Assembly: GCA_002697505.1 (NCBI GenBank)
Contig: NZWA01000085.1
Coordinates: forward strand, 23,255 to 33,359
DNA: 10,105 nt
Direction of reading: 5' to 3'
From: Flavobacteriales bacterium
GTDB lineage: Bacteria > Bacteroidota > Bacteroidia > Flavobacteriales > BACL11
A program made the position numbers and the translations under genes. The notes beneath the pieces were generated by a model. That model did no database searches. It was not told the DNA's origin and saw only the letters and a program-made list of their open reading frames with translations. Of this stretch, positions 6,921 to 10,105 are shown piece by piece (position 1 is the stretch's first letter; each line of letters starts with the position of its first letter).

Positions 6921-7893
6921 AATATTTACATTATTTACAATTTGTCTTTTTTATTGTTGCTCAACGGAAATTGACAACAAAAAAATTATAAAAAACACAA
7001 ATAATGTTTCAAAAATCCATATTCCTGTCTTTAATGAAGACAGTGCTTATTTTTTCATTCAAAAACAAGTAGATTTTGGACCTAGATTTTTAAGTAGTCC
7101 AGGCTGGGCAAAATGTTCATCATTTCTAGAAAATAAATTAAAAACATACACTGAAAATGTAATTGTACAAAAAGCTCCAACAAAAACATATGATAATAAA
7201 AAACATACACTTAAAAATATTATCGCCTCATTTTCTCCTGAGAAAAATAATAGGATAGTTCTGATGGCTCACTGGGATACACGGCCAATTGCTGATTATG
7301 ATACAATTAATCAAAATCAACCAATACTTGGTGCAAACGATGGTGGAAGCGGAGTGGCAGTACTTTTAGAGCTTGCTAGAATTTTTTGTCTACAAAAGCC
7401 TAATATTGGAATTGACCTGATTCTGTTTGATGCTGAAGATTATGGGCAACCAGAAAATTCTAAATATCCAATTATGCAAAATTCATGGTGCTTAGGCTCT
7501 CAATACTGGTCTAAAAATCCTCATAAAAAAAATTATTTTGCCAAATACGGAATTTTACTTGACATGGTCGGAGCAAAAGATGCAGTATTTACATTTGAGG
7601 AGACCTCACATTATTACAATTCTAATTTACTTAATAAAGTATGGAAAAAAGCCCATCAACTTGGATATGGAAATCATTTTTCTTTTACCAAAACTAAACA
7701 AATAATTGATGATCACTACTATGTTAACCTTATTGCGGGAATACCTACAATAGATATTATTGAATACGATCCTTCAACTCAAACGAATTTCAATAAACAT
7801 TGGCATACTCATGGTGATAATATGGATAATGTTAATAAAGAAACACTGAAGGCTGTAGGACAAACCTTACTACATATCATTTATTCTGAATAA
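6913..7893 (+). CDS. Glutaminyl-peptide cyclotransferase, animal (type II) kind, M28 fold; probable lipoprotein
   Basis: Expected to turn N-terminal glutamine of exported proteins into pyroglutamate. The 326 residues start with a short hydrophobic signal and then CCSTE; Cys15 or Cys16 could be the lipidated residue, though the box (FYCC or LFYC) is not canonical. The M28-type core shows HWDTRP at 120-125, Asp143 in GANDGGSG, Glu175-Asp176 in DAEDYG, Asp217 in LLDMVG, DDH at 266-268 and WHT at 297-299. Compared with human glutaminyl cyclase, Asp143, Asp176 and His298 fit the single-zinc ligands. Glu175, Asp217 and Asp267 fit the acidic catalytic network, and Trp297 fits the tryptophan before the zinc His. 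Bacteroidota enzymes of this type (for example from Porphyromonas gingivalis) are known. An M28 aminopeptidase is the alternative, but the WHT and DDH pattern favours the cyclase. The start overlaps cysS by 8 bases. Confidence 0.82.
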   Translation: MIRIFTLFTICLFYCCSTEIDNKKIIKNTNNVSKIHIPVFNEDSAYFFIQKQVDFGPRFLSSPGWAKCSSFLENKLKTYTENVIVQKAPTKTYDNKKHTLKNIIASFSPEKNNRIVLMAHWDTRPIADYDTINQNQPILGANDGGSGVAVLLELARIFCLQKPNIGIDLILFDAEDYGQPENSKYPIMQNSWCLGSQYWSKNPHKKNYFAKYGILLDMVGAKDAVFTFEETSHYYNSNLLNKVWKKAHQLGYGNHFSFTKTKQIIDDHYYVNLIAGIPTIDIIEYDPSTQTNFNKHWHTHGDNMDNVNKETLKAVGQTLLHIIYSE

Positions 7894-7896
7894 AAA

Positions 7897-8211
7897 TTAA
7901 TCTTCACCGCATCCTTGAATAAATGTTATTTCTAAATCATCTACATACAATGTGTCATTTTTAACATATCCTTTAACATTACAATCAACTGGAAAATATT
8001 CCATTTCAGCAATCTCTAAATATAATAGTTCCAAATCTTCTTTTCTTTCATTTAAAAAATTTACTTCAAATTCTTTAAGAGATTTTTCATCTTTAAATAA
8101 ATGTAATGACTCTCCATAAATCCACCATCCGCTAAAATCTTGAGCTTTTTGTTTGTCAACAAGAGAACATTTAAACATTAATATAATTAATAACGTTATT
8201 ACGCTTTTCAT
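7897..8211 (-). CDS. Small uncharacterised protein, possibly exported, coupled to nadD
   Basis: I do not recognise this 104-residue protein. It begins with a short hydrophobic stretch (residues 4-13, VITLLIILMF) followed by Lys14-Cys15, which could be a signal peptide. Lys just before the Cys argues against a normal lipobox, though Ser follows it. The rest is acidic and looks like a compact folded domain: an aromatic patch SGWWIYGE at 27-34, a charged middle rich in Glu and Leu, then a strand-rich end finishing in QGCGED. Three cysteines (15, 77, 101) are present; Cys77 and Cys101 could pair outside the cytoplasm. The ATG overlaps the nadD stop by 4 bases (ATGA), strong support that it is a real translated gene. 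Its stop lies 3 bases from the convergent cyclase stop. Confidence 0.72.
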   Translation of the reverse strand: MKSVITLLIILMFKCSLVDKQKAQDFSGWWIYGESLHLFKDEKSLKEFEVNFLNERKEDLELLYLEIAEMEYFPVDCNVKGYVKNDTLYVDDLEITFIQGCGED

Positions 8212-8780
8212 TTCTTATAAAAATTCATTTCTTCAATGTATTTCCATGATTTAGAAGGGACAAGATATGATGCATCCTTCTTTTCAGATATTAACCTTCT
8301 AATTAAAGAAGATGATATCTCAATTTTTGGAACATCTTTCACTAAATGTATGTTTTTATGTTTAATGTTCATGTCTAAATTTTTTCGTGGATACACATAA
8401 ATTAAATAGTTTTCTAATATTTTTTCATAATTTTTCCATCTTGTTATATTGTTCAAATTATCATCCCCCATAATTAAAGAAAAATTATGATTTGGGTATT
8501 TTTCACTCAAATACAAAAGAGTGTCAATTGTATAATTTGGAGTTGGTAATCCAAATTCTATATCTGAAACATCAAGATTAACATTATCTTCAATTTCCAT
8601 TTTTATTATCATTAATCTGTGATGTTGATCTAAAAGTGACTTTTTAGTTTTCATAGGGCTTTGCGGTGAAACAACAAACCATACTTGTTGCACTTTAGTG
8701 AAATCTCTAATGTATGACGCAATGATTTTATGTCCTACATGAAATGGGTTAAAAGAGCCAAAAAATAATCCTATATTCAT
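8208..8780 (-). CDS. nadD: Nicotinate-nucleotide adenylyltransferase
   Basis: Transfers AMP from ATP to nicotinate mononucleotide, giving deamido-NAD in NAD synthesis in the cytoplasm. The 190 residues match the usual family length. The N-terminal GSFNPFHVGH at 8-17 contains the HxGH nucleotidyl-transferase motif (His14, His17). Next come the substrate-loop stretch SPQSPMK at 39-45 and MGDDNL at 104-109 followed by a conserved Trp (115). The C-terminal ISSSLIR at 155-161 matches the ISSTxIR signature with Ser in place of Thr. The ATG is one base beyond the gmk stop (TAA-T-ATG), and the stop overlaps the next small gene by 4 bases. The order yicC-gmk-nadD is common in Bacteroidota. A pantetheine-phosphate adenylyltransferase is excluded by the GSFNP and ISS motifs. 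Confidence 0.95.
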   Translation of the reverse strand: MNIGLFFGSFNPFHVGHKIIASYIRDFTKVQQVWFVVSPQSPMKTKKSLLDQHHRLMIIKMEIEDNVNLDVSDIEFGLPTPNYTIDTLLYLSEKYPNHNFSLIMGDDNLNNITRWKNYEKILENYLIYVYPRKNLDMNIKHKNIHLVKDVPKIEISSSLIRRLISEKKDASYLVPSKSWKYIEEMNFYKK

Positions 8781-8781
8781 A

Positions 8782-9345
8782 TTATTTTTTAATAAAATCT
8801 AACACTAATCTTTTCACATGCAAAAAAGCTTCATCTAGATTATCATTTATAATTATATTATCAAAGAGTTTACTTTTCTTAATTTCTGTTTTAGCTTTCT
8901 CTAATCTCATTGACAATTTTTCATCAGATTCCGTACCTCTAATCTTTAATCTTTTTTCTAAAGCGGATAATGTTGGCGGCATAATAAATATTGACAAACA
9001 ATCTTTCGGGAATTTATTTTTAATATTTATTCCTCCCTCAACATCAATATCAAAAATAACCGTTTTATTTTCTGACCAAATTTTATTAATTTCAGTCATT
9101 AATGTCCCGTAAAAATGGTTAGGATAAACCTCCTCCCACTCTAAAAAATCATTATTTCTAATTTTATTTTTAAACTCATTTAATGATATGAAATAATAAT
9201 CTTTACCTTCAATTTCGTTAGTTCTTTTTGGTCTTGAGCATGCAGAAACTGAAAAGGATAAACTACTTATATGTTTTAATAAATAATTAACTATTGTACT
9301 TTTTCCTGCACCAGATGGAGCTGATATAACAACAAGTTTTTTCAT
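8782..9345 (-). CDS. gmk: Guanylate kinase
   Basis: Phosphorylates GMP to GDP with ATP, feeding GTP and (p)ppGpp pools. The 187 residues are typical. The P-loop is SAPSGAGKS at 8-16. The GMP-binding region shows Ser34, Arg38, Arg41 and Tyr50, followed by FLEWEEVYPNHFYG at 67-80, which provides the usual Glu and Tyr contacts. DIDVEGG at 99-105 matches the family DVDVQGA block. The loop SACSRPKRTNE differs from the common S-x-TTRxPRxGE pattern (Cys-Ser for Thr-Thr, Asn for Gly) but keeps both arginines. The ATG shares one base with the yicC stop (TAATG), and the stop is one base from the nadD ATG, consistent with coupled translation. Confidence 0.96.
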   Translation of the reverse strand: MKKLVVISAPSGAGKSTIVNYLLKHISSLSFSVSACSRPKRTNEIEGKDYYFISLNEFKNKIRNNDFLEWEEVYPNHFYGTLMTEINKIWSENKTVIFDIDVEGGINIKNKFPKDCLSIFIMPPTLSALEKRLKIRGTESDEKLSMRLEKAKTEIKKSKLFDNIIINDNLDEAFLHVKRLVLDFIKK

Positions 9346-10105
9346 TATAAAATATTTAACAGCTGCTCTTTAATTTTTTCTAATTCGTCTTTCATTTGCA
9401 CCACTATTTTTTGCATATCTGAATGATTAGACTTAGATCCTAAAGTATTAACTTCTCTACCTATTTCCTGAGAAATAAAAGTTAATTTTTTACCATTTGA
9501 AGACTCAGCATCTAAGCATTCCAAAAAATAATCAATATGTGCGTTTAGCCTAACTTTCTCTTCCGTAATATCAAGTTTTTCTAAGTAATAAATTAATTCT
9601 TGTTCTAACCTATTTTGATCTAAATTCTGTATTTCTAAGGCGGCCAATTTGTTCTTGATATTTGATTTAATCTTTTCAACTCTCTGGTTTTCAAATCTTT
9701 CTAGTTCAGTTATTAAGGTTTTGATTAAATTTATTCTTATGAAAATATCTTTATACAACATCTTTCCTTCATCTTCTCTAAAAGCAATCAATTTATCTAA
9801 TGCATCATGTACATTTTTTTCAATTTCAATCCATTCATCTTTTTCAACTTTCTCATCTTTTTTAATTAAAACATCAGGCATTCTTAAAATTATTGGCATT
9901 AAATCAATATTATTTTGGCAAAAGAAATTCTTTAAATTTTTTGTTTTTAGACCAAGGTCTTGTTTAATAGAATTTAACTGTTTATAATATTTTAAAATTA
10001 CTTTTTTATCAAATTTATACGGATTATTTGTTTGAGTTTTTTCAAACCAAATAGAAAGCTCTACCTTGCCTCTTTTAAGTTTTTCAGACAATATCTTTCT
10101 TAAAA
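9345..10105 (-). CDS. yicC: YicC/YloC family endoribonuclease, 5' end beyond the window
   Basis: E. coli YicC is an endoribonuclease implicated in turnover of the small RNA RyhB. This copy carries the family hallmarks: ILSEKLKRGKVELSI close to the present N-terminus, a long charged helical middle, and the C-terminal DUF1732 region with GKKLTFISQEIGREVNTLGSK and VVQMKDELEKIKEQLLNIL. The TTG at 10091 is not the start. The frame stays open to the window edge, and the upstream codons read LRKI, joining onto LSEKLKRGK just as in family members. Compared with full proteins of about 285-295 residues, roughly 40 N-terminal residues, including the usual MTGFG motif, are missing beyond the edge. The promoter for the yicC-gmk-nadD run must also lie there. 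The stop overlaps gmk by one base. Confidence 0.93.
   Translation of the reverse strand, partial: LRKILSEKLKRGKVELSIWFEKTQTNNPYKFDKKVILKYYKQLNSIKQDLGLKTKNLKNFFCQNNIDLMPIILRMPDVLIKKDEKVEKDEWIEIEKNVHDALDKLIAFREDEGKMLYKDIFIRINLIKTLITELERFENQRVEKIKSNIKNKLAALEIQNLDQNRLEQELIYYLEKLDITEEKVRLNAHIDYFLECLDAESSNGKKLTFISQEIGREVNTLGSKSNHSDMQKIVVQMKDELEKIKEQLLNIL

Noticed and set aside
9649..9987. Plus-strand open frame of 112 codons inside yicC
   Set aside because: It is antisense to the charged helical region of YicC, and its Phe/Ser-rich composition is typical of such shadows.
1..10105. Mobile elements, CRISPR arrays, defence islands, tRNA or rRNA genes
   Set aside because: No repeat arrays, terminal inverted repeats, transposase or integrase motifs, or tRNA-like folds were seen. 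Nearly every base belongs to conserved metabolic or housekeeping genes, so no novel multi-gene system is claimed.

Overview
This window is a dense, AT-rich stretch of chromosome that looks like a member of the Bacteroidota, most likely a flavobacterial lineage with a streamlined genome. Four things point there. The proteins are of flavobacterial kind: a coxB with an extra N-terminal membrane helix and a CNKICG copper loop, an animal-type glutaminyl cyclase, an SDR-type threonine dehydrogenase, and the yicC-gmk-nadD gene order. Shine-Dalgarno sites are absent before most starts and A-rich leaders take their place. TAnnTTTG boxes of the Bacteroidota -7 type stand in the two real intergenic gaps. 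Genes overlap or abut almost everywhere. No rRNA, tRNA, CRISPR, transposon or phage gene is visible.

Layout. Positions 1-2796 (minus strand) hold a terminal oxidase operon read right to left: coxB, coxA, then the first 18 codons of a further gene cut by the left edge (possibly subunit III). A 97-base gap (2797-2893) carries its likely promoter. Positions 2894-4373 (minus) hold trhO followed by queD, overlapping by 8 bases; both products act in modification of the tRNA wobble position. A short divergent gap (about 4374-4488) contains one -7-like box for each direction. Positions 4489-7893 (plus) hold L-threonine 3-dehydrogenase, cysS and a glutaminyl cyclase, each overlapping the next. Positions 7897-10105 (minus) hold yicC (5' end beyond the right edge), gmk, nadD and a small unrecognised, possibly exported protein, again with overlapping or nearly touching reading frames. 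The two runs converge with only 3 bases between their stop codons.

How the genes fit together. The oxidase genes make the core of an aa3-type (A1-family) cytochrome c oxidase with its heme, CuB, CuA and proton-channel residues in place. trhO and queD belong to two wobble-base pathways (5-hydroxyuridine and queuosine). The plus-strand run mixes amino-acid catabolism, tRNA charging and maturation of exported proteins; co-transcription is likely from the overlaps, but no shared pathway is evident. The yicC-gmk-nadD run is a housekeeping set (RNA turnover, GMP phosphorylation, NAD synthesis).

I looked for an undescribed system and did not find a convincing one. The points most worth a second look are the trhO start, the lysine replacing the Mg-site glutamate in CoxB, the trhO-queD pairing, the glutaminyl cyclase, and the small protein tied to nadD.
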